Below, piece after piece: positions 39,134-49,147 of a DNA stretch of 64,000 nt. A program made the position numbers and the translations under genes. Below the pieces are notes generated by a model. It saw only the letters and a program-made list of their open reading frames with translations. It ran no database searches and was not told the origin of the DNA. The DNA comes from Chitinophagales bacterium (lineage in GTDB: Bacteria; Bacteroidota; Bacteroidia; Chitinophagales; Chitinophagaceae). Position 1 is the first letter of the stretch, and each line of letters opens with the position of its first letter. The stretch covers positions 22,253 to 86,252 of the forward strand of contig JAATFV010000036.1 in NCBI GenBank assembly GCA_015655015.1, written 5' to 3'.

Positions 39134-41215
39134 ATGCCACAGGAAGATCTGAAACAAAACGATAAATCTAACTTTCCCAGGTTCAGGCCCAGGGGGGATG
39201 ATGATAATGGTTCGAGAAAAGGCCCTAAGTTCAGCATATATTGGATCTGGGGGATCATAGCCGCTGTATTGATCGGCTTTAACCTCTTTGGAGGTCTTTC
39301 CCCCGACGCCCGCCCTACCGACGAGCTGGAATTCCGCAAGAATATGCTGGCGAACGGGGATGTTGAAAAGATCGATCTTGTATCCAACAAGCAGCTGGTC
39401 CGGATTTATATCAAAAAGGACAGCCTTACAAAAGCGTACTATTCCGGTAAGATCAATAAGAACAACTGGCCCGGAGGCGTAAGCAAAGATGGTCCCCAGT
39501 TTGAGTTCAAGGTTTCGGATGTAAAGGATTATGAAAAGCTGTTAAGGGATTATTTTACCAAAAATCCTTCACTGGAAGTTGCCATCAATTCCAAGTCGGA
39601 GGGAGAATGGTTTGGTCCCCTGCTCAATTTCCTGCTTCCTTTACTGATTATAGTGCTTATCTGGGTCATGCTCATGCGAAAGATGGGCGGTCAGGCCGGC
39701 AGCGGCGGTCCGGGCGGCATCTTCAATATCGGCAAATCAAAAGCAACGCTGTTTGATAAGGGTACGAAGGTCACGATCACCTTTAATGATGTGGCTGGTC
39801 TGGATGAAGCGAAAGTAGAGGTGATGGAGATCGTTGACTTCTTGAAGAATCCAAAAAAATATACGGCGCTCGGCGGAAAGATACCCAAGGGAGCCTTACT
39901 GGTAGGACCTCCCGGAACAGGAAAGACCTTGCTGGCAAAAGCGATGGCAGGTGAGGCCCAGGTGCCTTTCTTCTCCATGAGCGGCTCTGACTTTGTCGAA
40001 TTATTCGTGGGGGTAGGCGCCAGCCGGGTACGGGATCTTTTCAAACAGGCAAGGGAAAAAGCCCCCTGTATCATCTTTATCGATGAGATAGATGCCATCG
40101 GCCGTGCAAGAGGTAAGAATGCCATCATGAGCAATGATGAAAGAGAAAGCACTTTAAATCAGCTGCTGGTGGAAATGGACGGTTTTGGCGGAGATAGCGG
40201 GATCATTGTGCTCGCAGCGACCAATCGGCCGGATGTGCTGGATACTGCTCTTTTGCGCCCGGGTCGTTTCGACAGGCAGATCTCCATTGACAAGCCCGAT
40301 CTGAAAGGCCGCGAAGCAATCTTCAAAGTACACCTGAAACCGATCAAGATCTCCAGCAAGCTGGATATTCATAAGCTGGCAGAACAAACACCGGGTTTTG
40401 CCGGCGCCGATATAGCCAACGTCTGTAACGAAGCCGCCCTGATCGCTGCCAGGAAAGGAAAGGATAATGTAGAAATGGAAGATTTCCAGGATGCAGTGGA
40501 CAGGGTGATTGGCGGGTTGGAAAAGAAGAATAAGATCATTTCCCCTGACGAGAAAAGGATCATCGCCTACCATGAGGCAGGACACGCTATTTGCGGCTGG
40601 TACCTGGAACATGCATATCCGCTGCTGAAAGTCACTATCGTTCCCAGAGGGGTGGCTGCGCTGGGATATGCGCAATACACGCCGAAAGAGCAATATCTCT
40701 ATAATACGGACCAGCTTTTCGATCAGATCTGTATGACCCTCGGCGGACGGGCCAGCGAAGAGCTGAATTTCGGAAAAATATCCACGGGCGCCCAGAACGA
40801 TCTGCAACAGATCACCCGGATAGCTTATTCCATGGTAACCGTATATGGGATGAATGATAAGGTGGGAAATGTGAGCTTTTATGATCCGGCCGCAGAGAAC
40901 TCTTTCACCAAACCTTACTCGGAAGAGACTTCGAAGATAATAGATGAAGAGGTGCGTAAGCTGATCGACAAGGCCTTCGTTGCCACCAAGGCGCTCCTGA
41001 CCGAAAAAAGTAAAGAGGTGACGATGCTGGCGGAGGCGCTGCTGCTGAAGGAAGTGCTGTTCCAGAGCGATGTGGAGACCCTGATCGGCAAACGGCCCTA
41101 CGAGGAAAAACGGGCATTGGATGTTACAGAGCATGAAGAGGAGATCCATCCGCTCGGCAGTAACGGAGTTCCTCCAGTGGTCATACTTCCCCCGGCTACA
41201 GAAGAAGTAAAATAG
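39134..41215 (+). CDS. ftsH: ATP-dependent zinc metalloprotease FtsH
   Basis: [41 protein letters not shown] (HEXXH). Confidence 0.97.
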   Translation: MPQEDLKQNDKSNFPRFRPRGDDDNGSRKGPKFSIYWIWGIIAAVLIGFNLFGGLSPDARPTDELEFRKNMLANGDVEKIDLVSNKQLVRIYIKKDSLTKAYYSGKINKNNWPGGVSKDGPQFEFKVSDVKDYEKLLRDYFTKNPSLEVAINSKSEGEWFGPLLNFLLPLLIIVLIWVMLMRKMGGQAGSGGPGGIFNIGKSKATLFDKGTKVTITFNDVAGLDEAKVEVMEIVDFLKNPKKYTALGGKIPKGALLVGPPGTGKTLLAKAMAGEAQVPFFSMSGSDFVELFVGVGASRVRDLFKQAREKAPCIIFIDEIDAIGRARGKNAIMSNDERESTLNQLLVEMDGFGGDSGIIVLAATNRPDVLDTALLRPGRFDRQISIDKPDLKGREAIFKVHLKPIKISSKLDIHKLAEQTPGFAGADIANVCNEAALIAARKGKDNVEMEDFQDAVDRVIGGLEKKNKIISPDEKRIIAYHEAGHAICGWYLEHAYPLLKVTIVPRGVAALGYAQYTPKEQYLYNTDQLFDQICMTLGGRASEELNFGKISTGAQNDLQQITRIAYSMVTVYGMNDKVGNVSFYDPAAENSFTKPYSEETSKIIDEEVRKLIDKAFVATKALLTEKSKEVTMLAEALLLKEVLFQSDVETLIGKRPYEEKRALDVTEHEEEIHPLGSNGVPPVVILPPATEEVK

Positions 41216-41217
41216 AT

Positions 41218-41853
41218 ATGAAGATATCCTCCTCAAAGGAAAATATTCTCAAAAAGATAAGGAAGGCGTTGAGTCAATCAACGCCTATTCCTTTTCCCCA
41301 AAGTGAGGGCAATCATTCCGTTTTTCAACCAGCGACCCAGGATCCCGAAATTGAATTTGCAGAACAGTTTACCCGGTTACAGGGAAAATTCATTTTTTGC
41401 GTCGATCACCAGGAATTGGTGGCGCAGCTGAATACATTGGTCAGCACCCGGAGCTGGAAAAAACTGTACTGCCGGGAAGAGCCCCTGAAGGCTACCTTGA
41501 AGACCTATCTCTTTGATGGTTTTGTAGAAACAGAATTGGCGGATTGTGATGCCGCGGTCACCACCTGTGAACTGCTCGTGGCGAGGACAGGCAGTATCGT
41601 CATGAGCTCGGCCGGGCCCAGTGGCCGTACCGTCAGCGTATATGCTCCCATTCATATCTGTATCGCCTATACCGATCAATTGGTGTATGATATAAGGGAC
41701 GGGCTGCAGATCCTGAAAGAGAAATACCAGCATCATCTCCCTTCCCTGATCACTTTCGCAACCGGCCCCAGCCGCACGGCAGACATAGAAAAAACCCTTG
41801 TCGTGGGAGTGCATGGACCTAAGGAGGTGTACCTGTTCCTGGTGGACAGATGA
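41218..41853 (+). CDS. LUD-domain protein (LutC/YkgG family)
   Basis: CDAAVTTCELLVARTGSIVMSSAGPSGRTVSVYAPIHICIA; SLITFATGPSRTADIEKTLVVGVHGPKEVYLFLVD. Confidence 0.9.
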   Translation: MKISSSKENILKKIRKALSQSTPIPFPQSEGNHSVFQPATQDPEIEFAEQFTRLQGKFIFCVDHQELVAQLNTLVSTRSWKKLYCREEPLKATLKTYLFDGFVETELADCDAAVTTCELLVARTGSIVMSSAGPSGRTVSVYAPIHICIAYTDQLVYDIRDGLQILKEKYQHHLPSLITFATGPSRTADIEKTLVVGVHGPKEVYLFLVDR

Positions 41854-41893
41854 TTTGGGCGCTGGGGTCCGTTCATTCAATTATATTTGCACG

Positions 41894-42697
41894 ATGCAGA
41901 TCCCTCCCGGAAAAAAAATATATCTACTCTCCGATTTTCACCTGGGCGCTCCCGATCATAAGACCAGCCTGATCCGGGAACGGCATATTACCGCATTCCT
42001 CGAAAGGATCCGCACAGACGCAGCGGAGATCTTTATCGTCGGTGACCTGTTCGACTTCTGGTATGAATACAAGACCGTCGTACCCAAAGGATATACCCGT
42101 ATCCTGGGCAAGATGGCGGAGATCACGGATTCAGGCATCCCTATTCATTTTTTCACCGGCAACCACGACATGTGGATGAGCGGTTACTTTGAGCAGGAGC
42201 TGAATATCCCTGTCTATCATGAACCGAAAGCGTTCGAATGGAACGGAAAGAAAATACTCATTGGTCATGGAGATGGCCTGGGACCCGGCGACCACGGTTA
42301 TAAGTTCATAAAAAAAATATTCCGCAACCGCCTCTGTCAGGCGTTGTTCGGCATTTTTCCCCCGGCTTTTGGAGTAGGGCTGGCAAACTGGCTCAGCCGT
42401 CGCAGCAGAGCGGCCACCGGGCAGATCGATGAAAAATTCCTTGGAGAAGATAAGGAATGGCTGATCATTTATTGTAAAGAAGTGTTGCAGACAACGTATT
42501 TTGACTATTTTGTATTCGGGCATCGCCATTTACCGATCGATTTCACGTTGGGCGATAGCGGCAGCAGGTACATTAACCTGGGCGACTGGATCCGTTATAA
42601 CACTTATGCCGTGTTTGACGGGCAGCAGTTGTCCCTGGTCGCGGAAGAGGGGGTTATGGAAAATAAGATCGTTAGGAAGCGATTTGACAGGCGATAA
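41894..42697 (+). CDS. lpxH: UDP-2,3-diacylglucosamine diphosphatase-like metallophosphoesterase
   Basis: YLLSDFHLGAPDHKTS, EIFIVGDLFDFWYEY, FFTGNHDMWM, IGHGDGLGPGD, VFGHRHLP. ATG 41894 preferred. Confidence 0.85.
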   Translation: MQIPPGKKIYLLSDFHLGAPDHKTSLIRERHITAFLERIRTDAAEIFIVGDLFDFWYEYKTVVPKGYTRILGKMAEITDSGIPIHFFTGNHDMWMSGYFEQELNIPVYHEPKAFEWNGKKILIGHGDGLGPGDHGYKFIKKIFRNRLCQALFGIFPPAFGVGLANWLSRRSRAATGQIDEKFLGEDKEWLIIYCKEVLQTTYFDYFVFGHRHLPIDFTLGDSGSRYINLGDWIRYNTYAVFDGQQLSLVAEEGVMENKIVRKRFDRR

Positions 42698-42751
42698 TAA
42701 TCGACTTCCAATGGAAAGACGTTGAGATTCGAAGTAAAACCATTATAACGG

Positions 42752-43564
42752 ATGAAATTTTTCTACATCGCCATTCTGGGTTGGTTTTCCTTTCAGACTG
42801 CTTCGGCGCAGCAGGCTTCTGATTTTGTATTGAGCAAAACAATTCAGGGAGATATTACCGATTTCACCGCAGACAATCTTGGTAATATCTACGTGCTGAG
42901 CAATGACAATCAGCTGAAAAAGCTTAGTCCGAACGGAGATTCCCTGGCCGTATTCAACGATGTCCGGCGGTATGGCAAGATCTGGTCTATAGATGCTACC
43001 AACCCGTTAAAGCTCCTGGTTTATTACAGGGAGTTTACCATGATCATCGAATTGGACAGGTTCCTGAATATCATCAATACCATTGACCTCCGGAAACTGG
43101 ATATCCTGCAGGCAAAAGCCGTAGGGCTGGCTTATGACAACAACGTCTGGGTATTCGATGAGCTCGATGCAAAGCTCAAGCGTATAGGAGACGATGGATC
43201 CCTGATAGACCAGACCACCGATTTCCGCCAGCTGTTCGATTCTGCACCCGATCCTTCCGTCATCCGGGACCAGGGAGGGCTGGTCTATTTGTACGACCCT
43301 TCAAAAGGCGTTTATGCATTTGATCATTATGGTGGCCTGAAGACACATATCGCCCTGCCGGGCTGGATAGACTTCAACGTCATCGACAAGAGCCTGCTGG
43401 GAAGGGACAGCCAGCAATTTTATAAATACCAGCTGGGCACCCTGGATATGCAGCAGTCTCCGATCCCCCCCGCCTACCGGGACGCGAGCAGGATCAGGAT
43501 TACTACCACCGCCATTTATGTCCTTAAAAAGACGGGGCTGGAGATTTATATGCGTCCGTCGTGA
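42752..43564 (+). CDS. Exported protein, beta-propeller-like
   Basis: Signal peptide (FSFQTASAQQ), FTADNLGNIYVLSNDNQLKKLSPNGDSL propeller-style repeats. Confidence 0.65.
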   Translation: MKFFYIAILGWFSFQTASAQQASDFVLSKTIQGDITDFTADNLGNIYVLSNDNQLKKLSPNGDSLAVFNDVRRYGKIWSIDATNPLKLLVYYREFTMIIELDRFLNIINTIDLRKLDILQAKAVGLAYDNNVWVFDELDAKLKRIGDDGSLIDQTTDFRQLFDSAPDPSVIRDQGGLVYLYDPSKGVYAFDHYGGLKTHIALPGWIDFNVIDKSLLGRDSQQFYKYQLGTLDMQQSPIPPAYRDASRIRITTTAIYVLKKTGLEIYMRPS

Positions 43565-43635
43565 TGACCTTCTGCCGGCTGAATATTGCTGGTGATCGGA
43601 CTTGCATGTGGAATATTGATGACCTGCTTTTATAA

Positions 43636-43643
43636 TATCTTTG
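43636..43643 (+). promoter_or_regulatory. Putative -7 box upstream of mechanosensitive channel gene
   Basis: TATCTTTG matches TAnnTTTG, 13 bp before ATG 43657. Confidence 0.4.
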
Positions 43644-43656
43644 CCATACAACATTA

Positions 43657-44811
43657 TTGCACATGCATGACTTTTGGAACCAGGTGATCTTTAGTAATCC
43701 GTTGAAGACGTATATCATTGTTGCCGCGACGATCCTGTTCGTCATCATCCTGAAAAGATTCATTTCCCGGCTGATAGCCCGGCTGATATTCCGATTCGTC
43801 AGGAGAATGGGTTCGGGGCTGGATAAATCCGCTTTTGTGGACCTGGTGGTAGGCCCTATCGGAACTTTTCTTGTTGTATTCGTATCGGTATCGTCCATAG
43901 AAAAACTTCATTTTCCGGCAGCGCTGGAGTTCGATATCTATGAGGTCCAATCCAAAACGATCATACATGCCCTGGCCATTATCATCATCGTTATCAGCTT
44001 TATCTGGTTGTTATTGAGGCTGGTGGATTTTGTCGCCCTGATCCTGCGGCAAAAGACCCGGGGCAGCGGCGGCCCGAGGGACATTCAAATGGTAGTGTTC
44101 TTACGGGATTTCCTAAAAGCAATTATTGGGATCATCGGCTTTCTGATGATCCTCGACTCGGCATTTCAGGTGGATGTCACGAGGATACTGGCATCGCTGG
44201 GACTGGCGGGAGCCGCTGTAGCGTTGGCTGCCAAAGAGAGCATTGAGAACCTGATCGCCTCTTTTATCATCTTTTTTGATAAGCCTTTTACAGCCGGCGA
44301 CGTGCTGAAAGTGAATAATATTTCCGGCACCGTAGAGAAAATAGGGCTGCGTAGTACGCGGATCCGCACCGACCAGAAGACTTATGTTACCGTGCCGAAT
44401 AAGCAGATGGTCGATAGCATCGTGGACAACCTTTCCCTGCGTACACAACGAAAAGGCGAGCTGAGATTGGAGCTTAGTCTTTCGACTTCCGCGCTGTTGT
44501 TGGATAAGCTGGTGCAGGGAATAACGGCCCTCCTTAAAAAAGACAAAGTGGAAAATAGTACGGCCTACCTGGACAATATCACCGGTACCGCTTTCCTGGT
44601 CAGCGTGGATTATTTTACTTCCCCGATCACACAGGATGAATTCAATGGGATCAAGCAACAGGTGAACCTGGATACGCTCCGTTTGCTGGAATCGCTGAAG
44701 ATTGAAATAGCCGGGGCCAGTACGGATATCCGGCTTACGGCAAGTGCCGTCACGGATTCATCCGACGGCAAAACGCCTGCCGGTCCGAACCCATCCGGTC
44801 TGCGTTCTTAG
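43657..44811 (+). CDS. Mechanosensitive ion channel (MscS family)
   Basis: ILASLGLAGAAVALAAKESIENLIASFIIFFDKPFTAGDVLKVNNISGTVEKIGLRSTRIRT. Confidence 0.93.
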   Translation: MHMHDFWNQVIFSNPLKTYIIVAATILFVIILKRFISRLIARLIFRFVRRMGSGLDKSAFVDLVVGPIGTFLVVFVSVSSIEKLHFPAALEFDIYEVQSKTIIHALAIIIIVISFIWLLLRLVDFVALILRQKTRGSGGPRDIQMVVFLRDFLKAIIGIIGFLMILDSAFQVDVTRILASLGLAGAAVALAAKESIENLIASFIIFFDKPFTAGDVLKVNNISGTVEKIGLRSTRIRTDQKTYVTVPNKQMVDSIVDNLSLRTQRKGELRLELSLSTSALLLDKLVQGITALLKKDKVENSTAYLDNITGTAFLVSVDYFTSPITQDEFNGIKQQVNLDTLRLLESLKIEIAGASTDIRLTASAVTDSSDGKTPAGPNPSGLRS

Positions 44812-45317
44812 AAATTGGCAGCGATAATATCGGAGATCTCTTTATCCCAACCGTCCTTCCTGTCATTTACGGTTACCCGCCCCACTTCCTGCCCGTTTTT
44901 CAATACAATGAAAGTGGGTAAGCTGGTAATGTGCATCTGCTCGGATAAATGATTGGCCGTCTTTTTATGACGGTCCACCCCCACCAGCGCGACCTGTTCC
45001 CTGGGAAAAGACCCTGCATCCAGCAGAGAAAAGAATTTAGGAAGAATATATTGGGTCTTGTCGCACCAGGTGCCTCCGAATACCAGGAACTGCACCTGCG
45101 GGCCTTTTGCTTTTAAGACGGAGGTTTCTTCCGTATTGGGGGTATATCCGGATTGATTTTCGTGGAACCATTTGAACGCCGTATCACCTTCCAGCATGTC
45201 TCTGCTGATCAGTCCCTTCAGGATCTTATTATTGCCGTCAATGGAGACCTCATATGTCTGGGCGCGGGTAAGGATACCCAGGCCGATGATAATAGCGATC
45301 AGGAATATATGTTTCAT
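44808..45317 (-). CDS. Thioredoxin-family protein (exported)
   Basis: Signal peptide; FLVFGGTWCDKTQYILPKFF, ITSLPTFIVLKNGQEVGRV (cis-Pro). Confidence 0.8.
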   Translation of the reverse strand: MKHIFLIAIIIGLGILTRAQTYEVSIDGNNKILKGLISRDMLEGDTAFKWFHENQSGYTPNTEETSVLKAKGPQVQFLVFGGTWCDKTQYILPKFFSLLDAGSFPREQVALVGVDRHKKTANHLSEQMHITSLPTFIVLKNGQEVGRVTVNDRKDGWDKEISDIIAANF

Positions 45318-45402
45318 TACTCTGCGTTTTTAAGAGGATGCAGCTAGTAAATTAACAACTAAATTAAGCAAAAAAAAGGAAATTCCGGGGTAACCCTTTT
45401 CA

Positions 45403-46158
45403 TTACCTGGTTGTATAACCTCCGTTGGCGAAAATGGTCTGCCCCGTGATCCACCAGCCATCTGACACCAGGAATTCCACGAGGGGTGCAATATCTTTAA
45501 TGTCCGTCAACCCTCCCAATGCCGAAGCGGATTTGTGGTAAGCAACGGCATCTTCACTTTCCTGGCCGTAAAAGAAGGGGGTATCCATTGGGCCAGGCGC
45601 AACGGCTGTAACGGAAATGCCTCTGTTCCCAAATTCCTTTGACGCTGCTCTCGTAAAATCTTCTACCGGTGCTTTTGCGCCTGCGTACGTAGAATAATAT
45701 CCGGTAAAAGCAGCCAGCAGTGAAGTCACGATGGTGCAGACCTTCCCGTTGTCGTTCAACACTTTTCCCGCTTCCTGTATAAAGAAGTAAGCAACTTTTG
45801 AATTGATGTCAAACATACTGTCGTACTCTGATTCCGTTGTTTCCACATACGGTTTTTTCAAAACCTTGCCTACCGTATTGATGGCGATATCAATACCTCC
45901 GAATTTGGTATTGGCTGCGGCAAACAGTTGTTTAATATTATCTATTTTCGTCAGATCGGCCTGAAACAAAAAAGCCTCGCCGCCAGCCTGCTGTATATCC
46001 GCGAGTGTACTTTCAGCATCTGCCTTTGTGCTCCCGCTATTGTAATGAATAGCGACTTTCGCTCCCTTTTTAGCGAAATTACGGCTCAGGAGTCCGCCCA
46101 GATTTTTTGCTCCGCCGGCTATCAGCACTACTTTTCCTGCTATATCATTTCTTGCCAT
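45403..46158 (-). CDS. SDR family oxidoreductase
   Basis: VVLIAGGAKNLGGLLSRNFAKKGAKVAIHY, YSTYAGAKAPVEDFTRAASKEFGNRGISVTAVAPGPMDTPFF; ATG 46158. Confidence 0.9.
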   Translation of the reverse strand: MARNDIAGKVVLIAGGAKNLGGLLSRNFAKKGAKVAIHYNSGSTKADAESTLADIQQAGGEAFLFQADLTKIDNIKQLFAAANTKFGGIDIAINTVGKVLKKPYVETTESEYDSMFDINSKVAYFFIQEAGKVLNDNGKVCTIVTSLLAAFTGYYSTYAGAKAPVEDFTRAASKEFGNRGISVTAVAPGPMDTPFFYGQESEDAVAYHKSASALGGLTDIKDIAPLVEFLVSDGWWITGQTIFANGGYTTR

Positions 46159-46298
46159 AAAAATTGTTTTTGTTAAGTGATGCGGCAAAGGTGACCATTT
46201 GGATCCGATCATTCGCGGTGAACTTTTCGGAATTTTTGGAAACTTTTAGGAAGAAATTTCCCGGAAGCGACATTTGGGAAGAAATTCTTCGGGAATAG

Positions 46299-46670
46299 TT
46301 ATTTTTTGTTCTTTCCCCTGAATTGGCCGGGTGTTTCTCCGACATATTTTTTAAAGAACTTGGAAAAGTTGGAGGGGTCGTAGGTCAGTTTTTCGGCGAT
46401 TTCTGCAATGGAAAGTTCGGTATTGGTCAACAGATTTTCCGCTTCCGCGAGTATTTTTTGATCGTAAAAATAGCAGGGATGCCGCCCCCGGGTGAGTTGA
46501 ATGGTTTGGCTTAAATGTTTGGCTGAAATACAAAGTTCACTGGCTATCTGATTTAATTTCAGCATCTCGGTGGCCTTTCCCGAAACCAGTTCTGCCAGAT
46601 GTTGGTCCAGGAAAGCAAAGTATTGCGTCGTTATTTCTTCATTTCTTGTCGGTCTTTCTGAATTGCCCAT
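46299..46670 (-). CDS. AraC-family helix-turn-helix regulator (DNA-binding domain only)
   Basis: LNQIASELCISAKHLSQTIQLTRGRHPCYFYDQKILAEAENLLTNTELSIAEIAEKLTYDPSNFSKFFKKYVGETPGQFR. Confidence 0.88.
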   Translation of the reverse strand: MGNSERPTRNEEITTQYFAFLDQHLAELVSGKATEMLKLNQIASELCISAKHLSQTIQLTRGRHPCYFYDQKILAEAENLLTNTELSIAEIAEKLTYDPSNFSKFFKKYVGETPGQFRGKNKK

Positions 46671-46715
46671 TATTCACTGGTTATAAAATAGTATGATCCG
46701 AAAGAAAAAGTTAAA

Positions 46716-47978
46716 TTATAATTGCGCTTTCCATTCCAGGAGGAAGGCTCTGATCTCCTGCAATCGTTGAATAGCTTCAAATCGTTCATCTGCTTTTTTA
46801 CTTGTCTTCAGAAATTCTTTTGCTCCTTCGATGGTATATTTTCGTTGCCGTAGCAAATGGTAGATCAGGTGCAGATTTTTAATATCGACGGGCCGGAAAT
46901 ACCGGTCGCCTTTTTTATTTTTACGTGGCTGCAGGATGTCGAATTCCGTCTCCCAGAAACGCAGCAGGGATTGATTGACCCGGAACATTTCGGCCACGGC
47001 CCTCATGGTATAGTATTGCTTGCTGAATAAGATGTCGTCTCCCGGCACTTCGATGAGATCTGCTTCTGCCGTTGCCTCTTTCAGGGATTTGCGGCCTCTT
47101 TTGGACTTAGCCGGTTTGCCCGGGACGCCGGAGGCGGCGGCAGCGCCGATGCCCCGGGAGATGCTGCTGTTGGCTAAATCCGGAGCACCTGTATCGGCGC
47201 CAATGGTGGCCGGTGTGCCGGCAGGCTGCGTATCTGAAACAGGAGGGGTATTCTTTCTGGTGACTACGGCAGGGGGGATATCCGGAGTATTATCTGTGAT
47301 CGTAGCCGGAGTGTTGACCTCCATGGCAGGAACAGTGAGTGCTGAAGCGGTGATCTCTATGGCCGGAGAACTGATCTCCAGGGCAAGTGCATGCTCTTCT
47401 TCCGGTGCGTTGACAGGAAGTATTTGCTCATCCGGAATATTATCACCGATCTCCACTTGAACGCTGACCATTTCTGCCTGGATGTTACTCTCTGTTGCTA
47501 CAGGAATGTTGACCTCTGCCGAGGCCTGGATATTACTCTCTGGCTCTATCGGAAGGCTGTCTGCCTCCTCCTCCCGGCCCCCCCCTTCCAGGAACCCGGT
47601 CTCTTCCTCAGCGGATAAACTATCCGCCGTTTCTCCCGCAGGAATCGCAATTTCTTCTTTATCGACCTCTATGGGCGGCAGGTCAAAGAGCTTCAGCTCT
47701 ATCACTCTGGCTGTCTCCTGCTTCAAGGCCACCGGAGCCACGGGAGCCGGATCAATGAGCTGTTTGTTCCGGAGGACTTCCGGTGTTTCCTCCACGGCGG
47801 GGATATCTTTAGGGACGTTCTTTAAAGACTTGATGCGTACCCGTACCCCTGCGTATCCATTTTCCTGCCCGACCACATAACCTCCTGGCTCTGCCTTCAT
47901 AGGGGCTGGGGGTGGGGGCAGTGGAACCTGCTCCTCAGCACCAAAATTGAAGGCCATCTGGGAAAATGAATTGTTCAT
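46716..47978 (-). CDS. MerR-family transcriptional regulator with ~300-aa low-complexity N-terminal extension
   Basis: C-terminal KQYYTMRAVAEMFRVNQSLLRFWETEFDILQPRKNKKGDRYFRPVDIKNLHLIYHLL; N-terminal part is acidic and P/A/T/V-rich. Confidence 0.85.
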   Translation of the reverse strand: MNNSFSQMAFNFGAEEQVPLPPPPAPMKAEPGGYVVGQENGYAGVRVRIKSLKNVPKDIPAVEETPEVLRNKQLIDPAPVAPVALKQETARVIELKLFDLPPIEVDKEEIAIPAGETADSLSAEEETGFLEGGGREEEADSLPIEPESNIQASAEVNIPVATESNIQAEMVSVQVEIGDNIPDEQILPVNAPEEEHALALEISSPAIEITASALTVPAMEVNTPATITDNTPDIPPAVVTRKNTPPVSDTQPAGTPATIGADTGAPDLANSSISRGIGAAAASGVPGKPAKSKRGRKSLKEATAEADLIEVPGDDILFSKQYYTMRAVAEMFRVNQSLLRFWETEFDILQPRKNKKGDRYFRPVDIKNLHLIYHLLRQRKYTIEGAKEFLKTSKKADERFEAIQRLQEIRAFLLEWKAQL

Positions 47979-48075
47979 GCGGGAATTATGGGCTCAAAAA
48001 TCATTCCTGTATTGACGGGTATAAATGGGTTATTCGCAAATTTAGCCCTTTTATACCATCTGAAGATACGCAGGA

Positions 48076-49047
48076 TCAGTCAAAACTTTGATTGCTCGAA
48101 GCTGCTAATTTCAGCAGCCGGTCATACTGTTCAGGGGTAATATCATTGTAGAAGTAATAGACAGGATCTACGGGATCTCCATTGCGGTGTACCTCGTAAT
48201 GACAGTGGGGACCGGTGCTCTTGCCGGTGCTCCCTACATAGCCGATCACCTCTCCGCGCTTGACCTTCTGACCGGGCTTCACCTTGACGCGGAACATATG
48301 ACCGTATAATGTACCATAGCCATATCCGTGATTGATAACGACATGGTTGCCATACCCATTTCCCGTATTGCCGGCCACCTCTACCGTCCCGTTCGCGGTA
48401 GCATAGATCGGGGTCCCCTGGGGAGCGGCGAAATCAAGCCCCGCATGGAATTTGGTCGTTTTATAGACCGGGTCTATCCGGTAACCGAAGCCTGAGGCGA
48501 TACGGCTGAGATCCTTATTGCTGACCGGCTGGATGGCAGGCGTACTGGCCAGTAATTGTTCTTTATTCTTAATATATCCGTCGATCTGCGCATAGGATTT
48601 TGACTGATTGGCCATCCGGGCGCTGAGCTTGTTGAGGGTAGCGGCTACTGAAGTGTACAGGTTTTCCTGGTCCATTCCCTGCACGAGCTTGATCTCTTTA
48701 TCCTGTTCTGCCGCCCTGGCCCGGGCGCTGTCGGGGATCGGGGCTGCTTCAAAAATGGCCCTGTAAACGTTATTATCCCTTTTCTCCAGCTCACTCATCT
48801 GCTCCTGCAGCTTTTGGACTTTATCGTTGAGGGTAAAATAATTGTCTTTAAGGGCTTCATTCCGGTCAATGAGCCGCTTCTCGTTGGCGGAAGGGAAGTA
48901 TTTATAAGCGACGGACACCAATATCAGGGCTGTTACGATGGCTGCTGACAAGAAACCAAGGACGCGTAACAGGGTTACCCTGAGCGGCGTCTCCAGCTTT
49001 TCGTACCGGAGCGTATTCGTGTTATAGTAATACTTGATCTTCTTCAT
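48076..49047 (-). CDS. M23 family metallopeptidase with N-terminal TM and coiled coil
   Basis: GFGYRIDPVYKTTKFHAGLDFAAPQGTPIYATANGTVEVAG, YGTLYGHM, GPHCHYEVHRNG; start MKKIKYYYN at 49047. Confidence 0.92.
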   Translation of the reverse strand: MKKIKYYYNTNTLRYEKLETPLRVTLLRVLGFLSAAIVTALILVSVAYKYFPSANEKRLIDRNEALKDNYFTLNDKVQKLQEQMSELEKRDNNVYRAIFEAAPIPDSARARAAEQDKEIKLVQGMDQENLYTSVAATLNKLSARMANQSKSYAQIDGYIKNKEQLLASTPAIQPVSNKDLSRIASGFGYRIDPVYKTTKFHAGLDFAAPQGTPIYATANGTVEVAGNTGNGYGNHVVINHGYGYGTLYGHMFRVKVKPGQKVKRGEVIGYVGSTGKSTGPHCHYEVHRNGDPVDPVYYFYNDITPEQYDRLLKLAASSNQSFD

Positions 49048-49147
49048 CCGCAACCAATGGTGTACCTTTGGCACCGCCCCTGATTTTAAAGGGAGCGTAC
49101 AAATATAAATGGTGAAAACCACATAACAACCAAAGATTGTTTCGTTT

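Noticed and set aside
40154-41236. 360-aa antisense ORF opposite ftsH
   Set aside because: Shadow ORF; FtsH reading is unambiguous on the + strand.
41218-41853. Lactate utilisation operon (LutABC)
   Set aside because: Only a single LUD-domain gene; no LutA/LutB neighbours.
44808-45317. Thioredoxin-like protein as redox partner of the E1/E2 cassette
   Set aside because: Far away (20 kb), exported, only one clear Cys context; no evidence linking it to lipoyl reoxidation.
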